Of a DNA stretch of 36,938 nt, positions 1-9,941 are shown piece by piece (the stretch's first letter is position 1; every line of letters begins with the position of its first letter). The notes under the pieces are model-generated. The model made no database searches and had not been told where the DNA came from. It saw only the letters and a list, made by a program, of their open reading frames with translations. Both the position numbers and the translations under genes were made by a program. The DNA comes from Cupriavidus sp. GTDB lineage: Bacteria; Pseudomonadota; Gammaproteobacteria; Burkholderiales; Burkholderiaceae. The DNA is taken from positions 1 through 36,938 of the forward strand of contig JAFAJB010000025.1 of NCBI GenBank assembly GCA_019236395.1, in the 5' to 3' direction.

Positions 1-1413
1 CGGCATGCCGCGCGGGGCCGGCGGGATGTCCGACAGGTTGAACTGGCCCAGGCTCTTGTTGGCCGAAGCCTTTTCACGCTCGCCCTGCAGCACGTGGATG
101 GTTACCGCGTTCTGGTTGTCGTCGGCAGTGGAGAACACCTGGCTGAACTTGGTCGGGATGGTGGTGTTCTTCTTGATCATCTTGGTCATGACGCCGCCCA
201 TGGTCTCGATACCCAGCGACAGCGGGGTCACGTCCAGCAGCAGCACGTCGGAGCGCTCGCCGCCCAGCACCTGGCCTTGCACGGCGGCGCCCACGGCCAC
301 GGCCTCGTCAGGGTTCACGTCCTTGCGCGGGTCCTTGCCGAAGAACTCCTTGACCTTGTCCTGCACCTTGGGCATGCGGGTCTGGCCGCCGACGAGGATC
401 ACGTCGCTGATGTCCGACACGCTGACGCCGGCATCCTTGATGGCGGTGCGGCAGGGGGCGATGGTGCGCTCGATCAGGTCGTCGACCAGGCTTTCGAGCT
501 TGGCGCGGGTGAGCTTGATGTTCAGGTGCTTCGGACCCGAGGCATCGGCCGTGATGTACGGCAGGTTGATCTCGGTCTGCTGCGAGCTCGACAGTTCGAT
601 CTTGGCCTTTTCAGCGGCTTCCTTCAGGCGTTGCAGCGCCAGCACGTCCTTCGACAGATCGACGCCTTGTTCCTTCTTGAACTCGCCGATGATGTAGTCG
701 ATGATGCGCTGGTCGAAGTCCTCGCCACCGAGGAACGTGTCGCCGTTGGTCGACAGCACTTCGAACTGCTTCTCGCCATCCACGTCGGCGATTTCGATGA
801 TCGAGATGTCGAACGTGCCGCCGCTGAGGTCATACACGGCAATCTTGCGGTCGCCCTTCTCGTTCTTGTCCATGCCGAACGCCAGTGCGGCGGCGGTCGG
901 TTCATTGATGATGCGCTTGACGTCCAGACCGGCGATGCGGCCGGCATCCTTGGTTGCCTGGCGCTGCGAGTCGTTGAAGTACGCCGGCACCGTGATCACG
1001 GCTTCGGTCACGGGCTCGCCCAGGTAGTCCTCGGCGGTCTTCTTCATCTTGCGCAGCACTTCGGCCGACACCTGCGGCGGGGCCAGCTTCTGGTCGCGCA
1101 CGCCAACCCAGGCGTCGCCGTTCTCGGCCTTGACGATCGAGTACGGCATCAGGCCGATGTCCTTCTGGACTTCCTTCTCTTCGAACTTGCGGCCGATCAG
1201 GCGCTTCACGGCGTACAGCGTGTTGCGCGGGTTCGTGACGGCCTGGCGCTTGGCGGGTGCGCCGACCAGGATCTCGCCATCTTCCATGTAGGCGATGATC
1301 GACGGCGTGGTGCGTGCGCCTTCGGAGTTTTCAATGACCTTCGGCGTGTTTCCTTCCAGGATGGACACGCAGCTATTGGTGGTACCGAGGTCGATACCGA
1401 TGATCTTACCCAT
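1..1413 (-). CDS. dnaK: Molecular chaperone DnaK (Hsp70), N-terminal part; C-terminus lies beyond window start
   Basis: Minus-strand translation begins [22 protein letters not shown]... and continues with ...[43 protein letters not shown]..., hallmark Hsp70; SD AGGAGAG upstream of ATG. Absent from the ORF track because it runs off the edge. Confidence 0.97.
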   Translation of the reverse strand, partial: MGKIIGIDLGTTNSCVSILEGNTPKVIENSEGARTTPSIIAYMEDGEILVGAPAKRQAVTNPRNTLYAVKRLIGRKFEEKEVQKDIGLMPYSIVKAENGDAWVGVRDQKLAPPQVSAEVLRKMKKTAEDYLGEPVTEAVITVPAYFNDSQRQATKDAGRIAGLDVKRIINEPTAAALAFGMDKNEKGDRKIAVYDLSGGTFDISIIEIADVDGEKQFEVLSTNGDTFLGGEDFDQRIIDYIIGEFKKEQGVDLSKDVLALQRLKEAAEKAKIELSSSQQTEINLPYITADASGPKHLNIKLTRAKLESLVDDLIERTIAPCRTAIKDAGVSVSDISDVILVGGQTRMPKVQDKVKEFFGKDPRKDVNPDEAVAVGAAVQGQVLGGERSDVLLLDVTPLSLGIETMGGVMTKMIKKNTTIPTKFSQVFSTADDNQNAVTIHVLQGEREKASANKSLGQFNLSDIPPAPRGMP

Positions 1414-1430
1414 AATGTTCTCTCCTATTG

Positions 1431-1474
1431 AGCCCTGTCTCTCAGGGGCTAGCCCTGCTTCTCTCTCAGGGGCT
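1431..1474 (-). repeat. Two tandem stem-loop units (AGCCCTG...CAGGGGCT) in the dnaK leader
   Basis: 1431-1450 agccctgtctctcaggggct and 1451-1474 agccctgcttctctctcaggggct; each unit is an inverted repeat with a 1-nt bulge, and the pair forms a direct repeat. Confidence 0.75.
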
Positions 1475-1494
1475 GCAATTTCAACCTGAGTGCG

Positions 1495-1522
1495 AAATGT
1501 GGCCGTCCCGGGCCATTTCAAG
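1495..1522 (-). promoter_or_regulatory. Putative sigma-32 heat-shock promoter of dnaK
   Basis: Minus strand CTTGAAA-N13-CCACATTT, close to the sigma-32 consensus CTTGAAA-N11-16-CCCCATnT, about 80 nt upstream of the dnaK ATG. Confidence 0.7.
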
Positions 1523-1592
1523 GGCAGATATCGCAAATCCGAGTAATTTCCTCGGAAAAGCGGAATTCGCCATCAGGTGCTTTTTACGTTAC

Positions 1593-2150
1593 TTATGAGG
1601 ACTGCCGCTCGCGCTGCCAGAGCACGTCGCTGCCGCCGCCCGCCCGGTTCAGCACCCGGGCCAGCACGAACAGCAGGTCCGACAGCCGGTTCAGGTACTG
1701 GCGCGGCGCCTCGTTGAGCGACTCGGCCGCTCCCAGCTGGACGAGCGAGCGCTCGGCCCGGCGGCAAACGGTGCGGCAGACATGGGCCTGGGCGGCCGGC
1801 CGGCTGCCACCCGGCAGGATAAATTCGGCCAGACGCGGCAGCGCGGCATTGTAGTGGGCCAGCCAGTCGTCGAGCTGGGCCACCTGGGGCGCCTTGAGCA
1901 GCGTGTAGCCCGGGATGCACAGCTCGCCGCCCAGGTCGAACAGGTCGTGCTGGATGTGGAGCAGCGCGCTGCGCACGTCTTCGGGCAGATTCGGCTCGGT
2001 CAGCAGCAGGCCGATATGGGAATTCAGTTCATCCACGTCGCCGATGGCGGCGATGCGCAGGCTGTCCTTGCCGACGCGGCTGCCGTCGCCAAGACCCGTG
2101 GTGCCGGCGTCGCCGGTGCGCGTGGCAATTTTGGACAGGCGGTTGCCCAT
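1593..2150 (-). CDS. PduO-type ATP:cob(I)alamin adenosyltransferase
   Basis: MGNRLSKIATRTGDAGTTGLGDGSRVGKDSLRIAAIGDVDELNSHIG...; TRTGDxGTTxL motif. Start taken at the internal Met of the 1593..2186 ORF. Confidence 0.92.
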   Translation of the reverse strand: MGNRLSKIATRTGDAGTTGLGDGSRVGKDSLRIAAIGDVDELNSHIGLLLTEPNLPEDVRSALLHIQHDLFDLGGELCIPGYTLLKAPQVAQLDDWLAHYNAALPRLAEFILPGGSRPAAQAHVCRTVCRRAERSLVQLGAAESLNEAPRQYLNRLSDLLFVLARVLNRAGGGSDVLWQRERQSS

Positions 2151-2305
2151 GCCGGTCTCCTCGTTGTCTGTTTCGAAGTGGCGCAATTATGGACCCCTTC
2201 GACCGAGGCCGGGCCCCGCCCGATGCCGCGCGCGGCGTAGGGGCGACGTAGAATGGCGGCATTCCATTGCATACAAGGCCATACGGCCCGAAGCCGGAGA
2301 CCCGC

Positions 2306-3724
2306 ATGAACCACCCCACCCCCGCTGCCGCGCTGGCGCGCCGTCCGTTCCCGCCCGAGCTTGCCGATGCCCTCGCCACGCGTTTCGGCGACCGGTTCAC
2401 CACCTCGGCCGGCGTGCGCGAGCATCATGGCCGCGACGAATCGCCATTCCCGCCCGAACTGCCGGACGCCGTGGTCTTCGCCCACAGCACCGAGGAGGTG
2501 GCCGAACTGGCGAAACTGTGCAACGCGCACGGCGTGCCGCTGATTCCCTACGGCGCCGGATCGTCGCTCGAAGGTCACCTGCTGGCCGTGGCGGGCGGCA
2601 TCAGCCTGGACCTGTCGCAGATGAACCGGGTGCTGGCCGTGCACCCCGAGGACCTGACCGTCACGGTGCAGCCCGGCGTCACGCGCAAGCAGCTCAACCA
2701 GGAAATCAAGGACACGGGCCTGTTCTTCCCGATCGACCCGGGCGCCGATGCGTCGCTCGGTGGCATGTGCGCCACACGCGCCTCGGGCACCAATGCGGTC
2801 CGTTACGGCACGATGCGCGACAACGTGCTGGCCCTGACCGTGGTCACCGCGGATGGCCGGGTCATCCGCACCGGCACCAACGCGCGCAAATCGTCGGCCG
2901 GCTATGACCTGACGCGCCTGTTTGTCGGCAGCGAAGGCACACTTGGCATCATCACCGAAGTCACCGTGCGCCTCTACCCGCAGCCGGAAGCCATTTCCGC
3001 GGCCGTCTGCGCGTTCCCGAGCATGGGCGACGCCGTGCGCGCGACGATCCAGACGATCCAGCTTGGCGTGCCCGTGGCGCGCGTCGAGTTCGTCGATGCG
3101 CTGGCGATCCGCGCGATCAATCGCCATGACAATCTGACTTTGCCGGAAACCCCGCACCTGTTCTTCGAGTTCCACGGCACCGAGGCCGGCGTGCGCGAAC
3201 AGGCCGAAACCGTGCAGGAAATCGCCGCCGAGCATGGCGGCCAGGGCTTTGAATGGGCCACGCGCCCCGAGGACCGCTCGCGCCTCTGGAACGCGCGTCA
3301 CACGGCCTACTTCGCAATGCTGCAGTTGAAGCCGGGCTGCAAGTCCGTCACCACAGACGTCTGCGTGCCAATCTCGCGGCTGGCCGACTGCGTGACCGAG
3401 ACCGAGCGTGATCTGAACGCGTCGTCGCTGCCCTGCCCGATCGTCGGCCACGTCGGCGACGGCAATTTCCACGTGGCGATCCTCGTCGATCCCGCCAAGC
3501 CCGAGGAAATGGCCGAAGCCGAGGACATCAACCGCCGCATCGTGCAGCGCGCGCTGGCGATGGGCGGCACCTGCACCGGCGAGCACGGCGTGGGGCTGCA
3601 CAAGATGGGTTTCCTCGTGCAGGAGCATGGCGAGGATGCGCTCGACCTGATGCGCGCGATCAAGGATGCGCTCGACCCGAATCACATCCTGAACCCGGGC
3701 AAGATCTTCAGCGCCACGCGCTAA
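2306..3724 (+). CDS. FAD-linked oxidase, D-lactate dehydrogenase (cytochrome)-like
   Basis: FAD_binding_4 features (VPLIPYGAGSSLEGH, GGMCATRASGTNAVRYGTMRDNV) and C-terminal FAD oxidase motif GTCTGEHGVGLHKMGF; start at MNHPTP. Confidence 0.9.
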   Translation: MNHPTPAAALARRPFPPELADALATRFGDRFTTSAGVREHHGRDESPFPPELPDAVVFAHSTEEVAELAKLCNAHGVPLIPYGAGSSLEGHLLAVAGGISLDLSQMNRVLAVHPEDLTVTVQPGVTRKQLNQEIKDTGLFFPIDPGADASLGGMCATRASGTNAVRYGTMRDNVLALTVVTADGRVIRTGTNARKSSAGYDLTRLFVGSEGTLGIITEVTVRLYPQPEAISAAVCAFPSMGDAVRATIQTIQLGVPVARVEFVDALAIRAINRHDNLTLPETPHLFFEFHGTEAGVREQAETVQEIAAEHGGQGFEWATRPEDRSRLWNARHTAYFAMLQLKPGCKSVTTDVCVPISRLADCVTETERDLNASSLPCPIVGHVGDGNFHVAILVDPAKPEEMAEAEDINRRIVQRALAMGGTCTGEHGVGLHKMGFLVQEHGEDALDLMRAIKDALDPNHILNPGKIFSATR

Positions 3725-3735
3725 GGGCCGCAGCC

Positions 3736-4626
3736 ATGGCTTCGGTTTTCCATCGCGTCCCGCCGCTGCACCTGCTGATCGCGTTCGAAGCGGCCGCGCG
3801 GCTGGGCAGCTTCGCCCGTGCGGCCGAGGAGCTTTCCGTGACGCCGAGTGCGGTCTCGCACCGGATCAAGAACCTGGAAGAGCTCTGGGGCGAGGATCTG
3901 TTCGTACGCTCGAATGCCGCGCTGCGCCTGACCGCGGCCGGCATGCGCTACCAGCGCAACGTGCAGGACGCGCTCAAGTCGCTCAACGAACTCGCGCGTC
4001 CCGAGTACAACAAACTGCGCACACGCCTGCGCGTGGCAATTCCGCCAACATTCGGCCGCCAGCACCTGGTGCCGCGCCTGCCCGAATTCAGCGCGCTGTA
4101 TCCGCATATCGACCTGGAACTGCACCTGGCCGTGCCGTTTCTCGACGTCAAGGCCGAGGACACCGATGTCGAGATCCGCTATGGCACCGGCCGCTACCCG
4201 GACCTGAAGACCACGAAGCTGCTGGTGGAGCCGGTGTTCCCCGCGTGCGGCCGCGAGTACTACGAGCGCGTGAACGGCTTCGCGATCACCCGGCCCGAAG
4301 ATCTGCACAATCTGACCTTGCTGCGCAGCCCGCTGGAACCGTGGCGCCCCTGGTTCGAAACCGCCGGCCTGGACTGGCCGGAACCGCAGACCGGCGCGCA
4401 GTTCAACGATATCGGGCTGATGCTGGAGGCGATTGTCTCGAACCAGGGCGTGGGCCTGGTGCGCCAGCGCATGGCGCGGCAGTGGCTGGCGGCGGGCCAG
4501 ATGGTCAAGCTGCTCGATGTCGAGTCGGTTTCGCCGCACGGTTACTACATCGTCGAACGCGAACAGGCGCCGCTGATGCCCGAGGCGCGCTACTTCATCG
4601 ACTGGCTGCTCGGGCTGGACTGGTAG
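3736..4626 (+). CDS. LysR-family transcriptional regulator, GcvA-like
   Basis: N-terminal HTH PPLHLLIAFEAAARLGSFARAAEELSVTPSAVSHRIKNLEE; 11 nt after the upstream oxidase. Confidence 0.92.
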   Translation: MASVFHRVPPLHLLIAFEAAARLGSFARAAEELSVTPSAVSHRIKNLEELWGEDLFVRSNAALRLTAAGMRYQRNVQDALKSLNELARPEYNKLRTRLRVAIPPTFGRQHLVPRLPEFSALYPHIDLELHLAVPFLDVKAEDTDVEIRYGTGRYPDLKTTKLLVEPVFPACGREYYERVNGFAITRPEDLHNLTLLRSPLEPWRPWFETAGLDWPEPQTGAQFNDIGLMLEAIVSNQGVGLVRQRMARQWLAAGQMVKLLDVESVSPHGYYIVEREQAPLMPEARYFIDWLLGLDW

Positions 4627-4666
4627 CGTCGAAGCCACTACGCTGGAAGCGGCATCGTCCGCGACC

Positions 4667-4711
4667 TTTGGCCGCTTTGCCTATTTTGGCCACCTTGGCC
4701 ACCTTGCCGCC
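4667..4711 (+). repeat. Five degenerate 9-nt tandem repeats upstream of glcD
   Basis: tttggccgc|tttgcctat|tttggccac|cttggccac|cttgccgcc, contiguous. Confidence 0.6.
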
Positions 4712-4861
4712 CAGCGCCCGACATGAACCTTTTTGATCGGGTTGCCGTGCCGAATTCACGTGAGCCAGGGCTCTCGTGACGAGGTGCCTGCGCTATAGTC
4801 TGCCGTCCCGGCCCTGTGTGCGCCCATCGCGCGTGGCAGCCGGTCCGTCACAGGAGTTGCC

Positions 4862-6364
4862 ATGAACGCCCCGCAAGACGCCCAAACTGTCGCCGGTGAA
4901 TCGGCAGAGACACGACGCGCCACGCTGCTGGCCCGCCTGAGCAGCATCCTGCCCGAGTCCGCCGTGCTGTGGAAAGCCGAGGACACGGTCCCGTACGAGT
5001 GCGATGGCCTGGCCGCCTATCGCCAGGTGCCCGATGCCGTGGTGCTGCCGGACACCGAAGCGCAGGTCTGCGCAGTGCTGCGCCTGTGCCATGAACTCGG
5101 CGTGCCCGTGGTGCCGCGTGGTTCCGGCACCAGCCTGTCCGGCGGCGCGATGCCGATTGCCGGGGGCCTGGTGCTGTCGCTGGCCAAGTTCAAGCGCATC
5201 CTGTCGCTAGATCCGTATTCGCGCACCGCGGTGGTTCAGCCCGGCGTGCGCAACCTGGCGATCTCGGAAGCCGCCGCCCCGCACAATCTCTACTACGCGC
5301 CCGACCCATCCTCGCAGATCGCCTGCTCGATCGGCGGCAACGTGGCGGAAAACTCGGGCGGCGTGCATTGCCTCAAGTACGGCCTGACGGTTCACAACGT
5401 GCTGCGCGTGCGCGCGGTGACGATGGAAGGCGACGTCGTCGTATTCGGCTCCGAGGCGCCCGACGCGCCGGGCCTGGACCTGCTGGCGGCCATGATCGGC
5501 TCCGAGGGCATGCTGGCGGTGGTCACCGAAGTCACCGTGAAACTGGTGCCGAAGCCACAACTCGCGCAGGTCATCATGGCCAGCTTCGATGACGTGGAAA
5601 AGGGTGGCAACGCCGTGGCCGACGTGATCGCCGCGGGCATCATCCCGGCCGGCCTGGAAATGATGGACAAGCCCGCCACAGCCGCCGTCGAAGAGTTCGT
5701 CAAGGCCGGATACGACCTCGACGCCGCCGCGATCCTGCTGTGCGAATCGGATGGCACACCCGAGGAAGTGGCCGAGGAAATCGGCCGCATGAGCGCGGTA
5801 CTGCGCGCGTCTGGCGCCACGCGCATCACGGTGTCGCAAAGCGAAGCCGAACGGCTGCGCTTCTGGAGCGGCCGCAAGAATGCGTTTCCGGCCGCGGGCC
5901 GCATTTCGCCAGACTACTACTGCATGGACGGCACGATCCCGCGCAAGCATATCGGCACGCTGCTCAAGCGTATCGAGCAGATGGAGCACAAGTACGGATT
6001 GCGCTGCATCAACGTATTCCATGCCGGCGATGGCAATATGCACCCGCTGATCCTGTTCGATGGTGGCGATCAGGATCAATGGCACCGCGCCGAACTGTTC
6101 GGTGCCGACATCCTGGAGACGTGCGTGGAGCTCGGCGGCACCGTGACCGGCGAGCATGGCGTGGGCGTGGAAAAGCTCAATTCGATGTGCGTGCAGTTCT
6201 CGCCGGCCGAGCGCGATGCATTCTTCGGCGTCAAGGCCGCGTTCGACCCGGCCCGGCTGCTGAATCCTGACAAGGCCATCCCCACGCTTGCGCGCTGCGC
6301 CGAATACGGCAAGATGCACGTCAAGCGCGGCCTGCTGCCGCATCCGGACCTGCCGCGTTTCTGA
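4862..6364 (+). CDS. glcD: Glycolate oxidase/dehydrogenase FAD subunit GlcD
   Basis: VPVVPRGSGTSLSGGAMP, CSIGGNVAENSGGVHCLKYGLTVHNV, GTVTGEHGVGVEKL; glcE and glcF downstream. Confidence 0.93.
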   Translation: MNAPQDAQTVAGESAETRRATLLARLSSILPESAVLWKAEDTVPYECDGLAAYRQVPDAVVLPDTEAQVCAVLRLCHELGVPVVPRGSGTSLSGGAMPIAGGLVLSLAKFKRILSLDPYSRTAVVQPGVRNLAISEAAAPHNLYYAPDPSSQIACSIGGNVAENSGGVHCLKYGLTVHNVLRVRAVTMEGDVVVFGSEAPDAPGLDLLAAMIGSEGMLAVVTEVTVKLVPKPQLAQVIMASFDDVEKGGNAVADVIAAGIIPAGLEMMDKPATAAVEEFVKAGYDLDAAAILLCESDGTPEEVAEEIGRMSAVLRASGATRITVSQSEAERLRFWSGRKNAFPAAGRISPDYYCMDGTIPRKHIGTLLKRIEQMEHKYGLRCINVFHAGDGNMHPLILFDGGDQDQWHRAELFGADILETCVELGGTVTGEHGVGVEKLNSMCVQFSPAERDAFFGVKAAFDPARLLNPDKAIPTLARCAEYGKMHVKRGLLPHPDLPRF

Positions 6365-6422
6365 CGCCCGACCCATATCGAGAAGGGCGTGCGCGAGTCC
6401 GCAACCCCTTACCGCCTCGTAC

Positions 6423-7340
6423 ATGTCGCAACGCAATTCACAACGCAATCTGAACGCGCGTATTCGCCAACGGCTGGGCCAGCCCGAATCGGGATGGCGC
6501 CAGCACTGGTACACGATCATCTTCGAAGCCGATACGCGCCCGGGGCGCCTGTTCGACGTCGTGCTGCTGGTGGCCATCGTCGCCAGCGTGGCCGTGGTCA
6601 TGCTCGACAGCATCCAGGCCATTCACGTGCGCCTGGGCACGCTGTTCACCGCGCTCGAGTGGCTGTTCACGGTGCTGTTCACGGCGGAATACATCATGCG
6701 GCTTTCCGTCGTGCGGCGTCCGCTGCGGTACATGTTCAGTTTCTACGGCGTCATCGATTTCCTGTCGATCATTCCGACCTGGGCCTCGTTCTTCGTGCCG
6801 GAGCTCGCGTTCCTGATCGACGTACGTCTGCTGCGGCTGCTGCGCGTTTTCCGGATCCTCAAGCTCACGGTCTACTTCGAAGAGGCCGAGATCCTGATGC
6901 TGGCCCTGTCCAACGCCCGCCGCAAGATCTTCGTGTTTCTGGGCACCGTTCTCATCATCACGGTGATCCTGGGCACGATCATGTATGTGGTGGAAGGCCC
7001 CACGCACGGCTTCACGAGCATTCCGATCAGCATGTACTGGGCCATCGTGACGCTGTCCACCACCGGTTTCGGCGACATGGTGCCGAAGACGCCGATCGGC
7101 CAGTTCATCACGTCGATCACGATCCTGCTCGGCTACGGGATCATTGCGTTCCCCACCGGCATCATCGGTGCAGAACTGGCGGCCAGCATCATCAAGCGGC
7201 CGCTGACCACGCGATCGTGCGAAAACTGCCTGACCGAAGGGCACGAGCCCGACGCCTCGTTCTGCAAGCACTGCGGCACCGGGCTGCCCGTCTATCAGGT
7301 GGAATCGCCCGTCGGAAGCCGTAATGGCCGATCCGGCTGA
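6423..7340 (+). CDS. Voltage-gated potassium channel family ion transporter with C-terminal zinc ribbon
   Basis: S4-like RLLRLLRVFRILK; selectivity filter TLSTTGFGDMVP; C-terminal CENCLTEGHEPDASFCKHCG (CxxC-N12-CxxC). Start set at MSQRNSQRN. Confidence 0.88.
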   Translation: MSQRNSQRNLNARIRQRLGQPESGWRQHWYTIIFEADTRPGRLFDVVLLVAIVASVAVVMLDSIQAIHVRLGTLFTALEWLFTVLFTAEYIMRLSVVRRPLRYMFSFYGVIDFLSIIPTWASFFVPELAFLIDVRLLRLLRVFRILKLTVYFEEAEILMLALSNARRKIFVFLGTVLIITVILGTIMYVVEGPTHGFTSIPISMYWAIVTLSTTGFGDMVPKTPIGQFITSITILLGYGIIAFPTGIIGAELAASIIKRPLTTRSCENCLTEGHEPDASFCKHCGTGLPVYQVESPVGSRNGRSG

Positions 7341-7371
7341 CGCCCCTTACTTTCGATAACCACACGTCCTC

Positions 7372-8475
7372 ATGCAAGCCACTCTCGACGCCTTTCGCGA
7401 TGCGATCCGCCAAGCCGGCGACAGCCGCTCACCGCTGCGCCTGCGTGGCGGCGGCAGCAAGGACTTCTATGGTCAGGCGCTGGACGGCACCGTGCTCGAT
7501 ACGCGTGCGTATTCGGGCATCGTCGAATACGATCCAGCGGAGCTGGTGATCACCGCGCGCTGCGGTACGCCGCTTGCGGAGATCGAAGACGCGCTGGCGC
7601 AACGGCGCCAGATGCTGGCCTTCGAGCCGCCGCACTTCGCGCCGCGCGGCCAGGCGAGCACGGCCACGCTTGGTGGCATGGTGGCGGCCGGGCTGTCGGG
7701 GCCGCGCCGCCAGTCGGCAGGCGCGCTGCGCGATTTTGTTCTCGGCACGCAACTGATGGACGGCCACGGCGAGATCATGAATTTCGGCGGCCAGGTGATG
7801 AAGAACGTGGCCGGCTATGACGTGTCACGTCTGCTGGCCGGATCGCTCGGCACGCTCGGACTGATTCTCGAAGTCTCGCTCAAGGTGCTGCCGGTACCGT
7901 TCGACGACAGCACGCTGCGCTTTGCACTGGACCAGGCCGAAGCCATCGACCAGCTCAACAAATGGGGCGGCCAGCCGCTGCCGATTGCCGCATCGGCCTG
8001 GCATGACGGCCTGCTGCACGTGCGCCTGAGCGGTGCCACGGCCGCCGTTTGCGCCGCAAGGGAGAAGCTCGGCGGCGAGGTCATCGATGCCAGTCACGGC
8101 CAGCAGCTCTGGGCCGCGCTGCGGGAGCAGACCCACCCGTTCTTCGCCCCGGTGCATGACGCCGGCCGCGCGCTGTGGCGCATCGCCGTGCCGACGGTCT
8201 GCAAGCCACTGGACCTGCCCGGCGCCCAGCTCGTGGAATGGGGCGGCGGCCAGCGCTGGTGGATCGCCCCCGACGACAGCGCCGAATCGGCCGATCATGT
8301 GCGTGCCGTGGCGCAGGCCGCTGGCGGCCACGCCACGCTGTTCCGCAACGGCGACAAGTCGCTCGGCGTGTTCACACCGCTTTCGTCGCCGCTGGCCGCG
8401 ATCCACAAGCGGCTCAAGGCTACCTTCGACCCTGCGGGCATCTTCAATCCGCAGCGCATGTACAACGGGCTCTGA
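7372..8475 (+). CDS. glcE: Glycolate oxidase FAD-binding subunit GlcE
   Basis: LRLRGGGSKDFYG, ARGQASTATLGGMVAAGLSGPRRQSAGALRDFVLGTQL; C-terminal DPAGIFNPQRMY; between glcD and glcF. Confidence 0.92.
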   Translation: MQATLDAFRDAIRQAGDSRSPLRLRGGGSKDFYGQALDGTVLDTRAYSGIVEYDPAELVITARCGTPLAEIEDALAQRRQMLAFEPPHFAPRGQASTATLGGMVAAGLSGPRRQSAGALRDFVLGTQLMDGHGEIMNFGGQVMKNVAGYDVSRLLAGSLGTLGLILEVSLKVLPVPFDDSTLRFALDQAEAIDQLNKWGGQPLPIAASAWHDGLLHVRLSGATAAVCAAREKLGGEVIDASHGQQLWAALREQTHPFFAPVHDAGRALWRIAVPTVCKPLDLPGAQLVEWGGGQRWWIAPDDSAESADHVRAVAQAAGGHATLFRNGDKSLGVFTPLSSPLAAIHKRLKATFDPAGIFNPQRMYNGL

Positions 8476-8538
8476 CCCCGCAGGCAACCCTGCAGCGAAC
8501 CCCGCAGCGACCACACAGCGACCACGGCGACCCCCATC

Positions 8539-9807
8539 ATGCAAACCACACTGGCCGATTTCCTGCGCAATACGCCCGAGGGCGAAGAAGCGAAATCCAT
8601 CATCGGCAACTGCGTGCACTGCGGCTTCTGCACGGCAACCTGTCCGACCTACCAGTTGCTCGGCGACGAACTCGACGGGCCGCGCGGCCGCATCTACCTG
8701 ATGAAGCAGGTGTTCGAAGGCAACGCCGTGACGGAAAGCACGCGCCTGCACCTGGACCGCTGTCTGACATGCCGCAACTGCGAGTCGACCTGCCCGTCTG
8801 GCGTGACCTATGGCCGCCTGGTGGACATCGGCCGCCAGATCGTCGACGACCGGCTGGAGGCGCAAGGCGTCCGGCGCCCGGCCAGGGAACGCATTGCACG
8901 CTGGGTGCTGCGCGAAGGCCTGACGCGGCCCGCACTGTTTGGTTCGGCGCTCAAGCTCGGCCAGATCGTGCGCCCGCTGCTGCCGCAGACGCTGCGCAAC
9001 AAGGTACCCGTCAGCGAGCCCGCTTCCGGTTCGTGGCCGCGCACCGAGCATGCTCGCAAGATGTTGTTGCTCGACGGCTGCGTGCAACCGGCGATGTCGC
9101 CCAACATCAATGCCGCCACCGCACGGGTGTTCGACAAACTCGGCGTACAACTGCTGGTGGCGCGCGAGGCCGGCTGTTGTGGCGCGATTCGCTTCCACAA
9201 TGGCGATCATGCAGGCGGGCTCGACAATATGCGCGCCAATATCGATGCGTGGTGGCCCCACATCGAGGCCGGCGCGGAGGCGATCGTCATGACCGCTTCC
9301 GGCTGTGGCGCGATGGTCAAGGATTACGGCCACCTGCTGCGTAACGACCCAACCTACGCGTCACGTGCCGCGCGGGTGTCCGCGATGACACGTGACCTGT
9401 CGGAGGTCCTGCCCGACTTTGCCGACGACCTGCACCGGCTTGCGGGCGCCGTGCCGCGTGATGGCCGCCGCGTGGCGTGGCATCCGCCGTGCACGCTGCA
9501 GCATGGCCAGCAGATTCGCGGCAAGGTCGAAGCATTGCTGACCCGCCTTGGGGTGGACGTGCGTCTCTGCGCGGACAGCCACCTGTGCTGCGGGTCGGCC
9601 GGCACCTATTCGGTATTGCAACCCGAACTCGCCTACAAGCTGCGCGACGACAAGCTCGCCAAGCTGCAGGCCACCTCGCCCGATTCGATCGTCACGGCCA
9701 ATATCGGCTGCATCACGCACCTGCAGAGCGGCACGCAGACGCCGGTGGTGCATTGGGTGGAACTGGTGGACAGGATGCTGGCGCCGGTGGTGGCGCAGGC
9801 GGCCTGA
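8539..9807 (+). CDS. glcF: Glycolate oxidase iron-sulfur subunit GlcF
   Basis: Two 4Fe-4S motifs (CVHCGFCTATCPTY, CLTCRNCESTCPSG) and CCG domains (GCCGAIRFHNGD, CCGSAGTYSVLQ). Confidence 0.95.
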   Translation: MQTTLADFLRNTPEGEEAKSIIGNCVHCGFCTATCPTYQLLGDELDGPRGRIYLMKQVFEGNAVTESTRLHLDRCLTCRNCESTCPSGVTYGRLVDIGRQIVDDRLEAQGVRRPARERIARWVLREGLTRPALFGSALKLGQIVRPLLPQTLRNKVPVSEPASGSWPRTEHARKMLLLDGCVQPAMSPNINAATARVFDKLGVQLLVAREAGCCGAIRFHNGDHAGGLDNMRANIDAWWPHIEAGAEAIVMTASGCGAMVKDYGHLLRNDPTYASRAARVSAMTRDLSEVLPDFADDLHRLAGAVPRDGRRVAWHPPCTLQHGQQIRGKVEALLTRLGVDVRLCADSHLCCGSAGTYSVLQPELAYKLRDDKLAKLQATSPDSIVTANIGCITHLQSGTQTPVVHWVELVDRMLAPVVAQAA

Positions 9808-9825
9808 GGCAATGCTGGTGGCTGG

Positions 9826-9856
9826 CTCCCCTCTCCCGCACGGCGGGAGAGGGGAG
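9826..9856. repeat. Perfect palindrome of the dispersed CTCCCCTCTCCCGC family (single copy)
   Basis: ctcccctctcccgc-acg-gcgggagaggggag, 14-bp perfect stem with a 3-nt loop. Confidence 0.85.
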
Positions 9857-9941
9857 CAAACACTCGGGTCACAAGTGCCCCACCTTGCACGCATCTTGTA
9901 CGGGAGTACCATGTCGGCTCACTTGCTTCCCAACGCGCCCC

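Noticed and set aside
94-1431. 445-aa + strand ORF opposite dnaK
   Set aside because: Antisense shadow of dnaK codon bias in high-GC DNA; such antisense-Hsp70 ORFs are a known source of spurious glutamate-dehydrogenase annotations.
2024-3685. 553-aa minus ORF opposite the FAD oxidase
   Set aside because: Antisense shadow; the C-terminal part overlaps the adenosyltransferase start out of frame.
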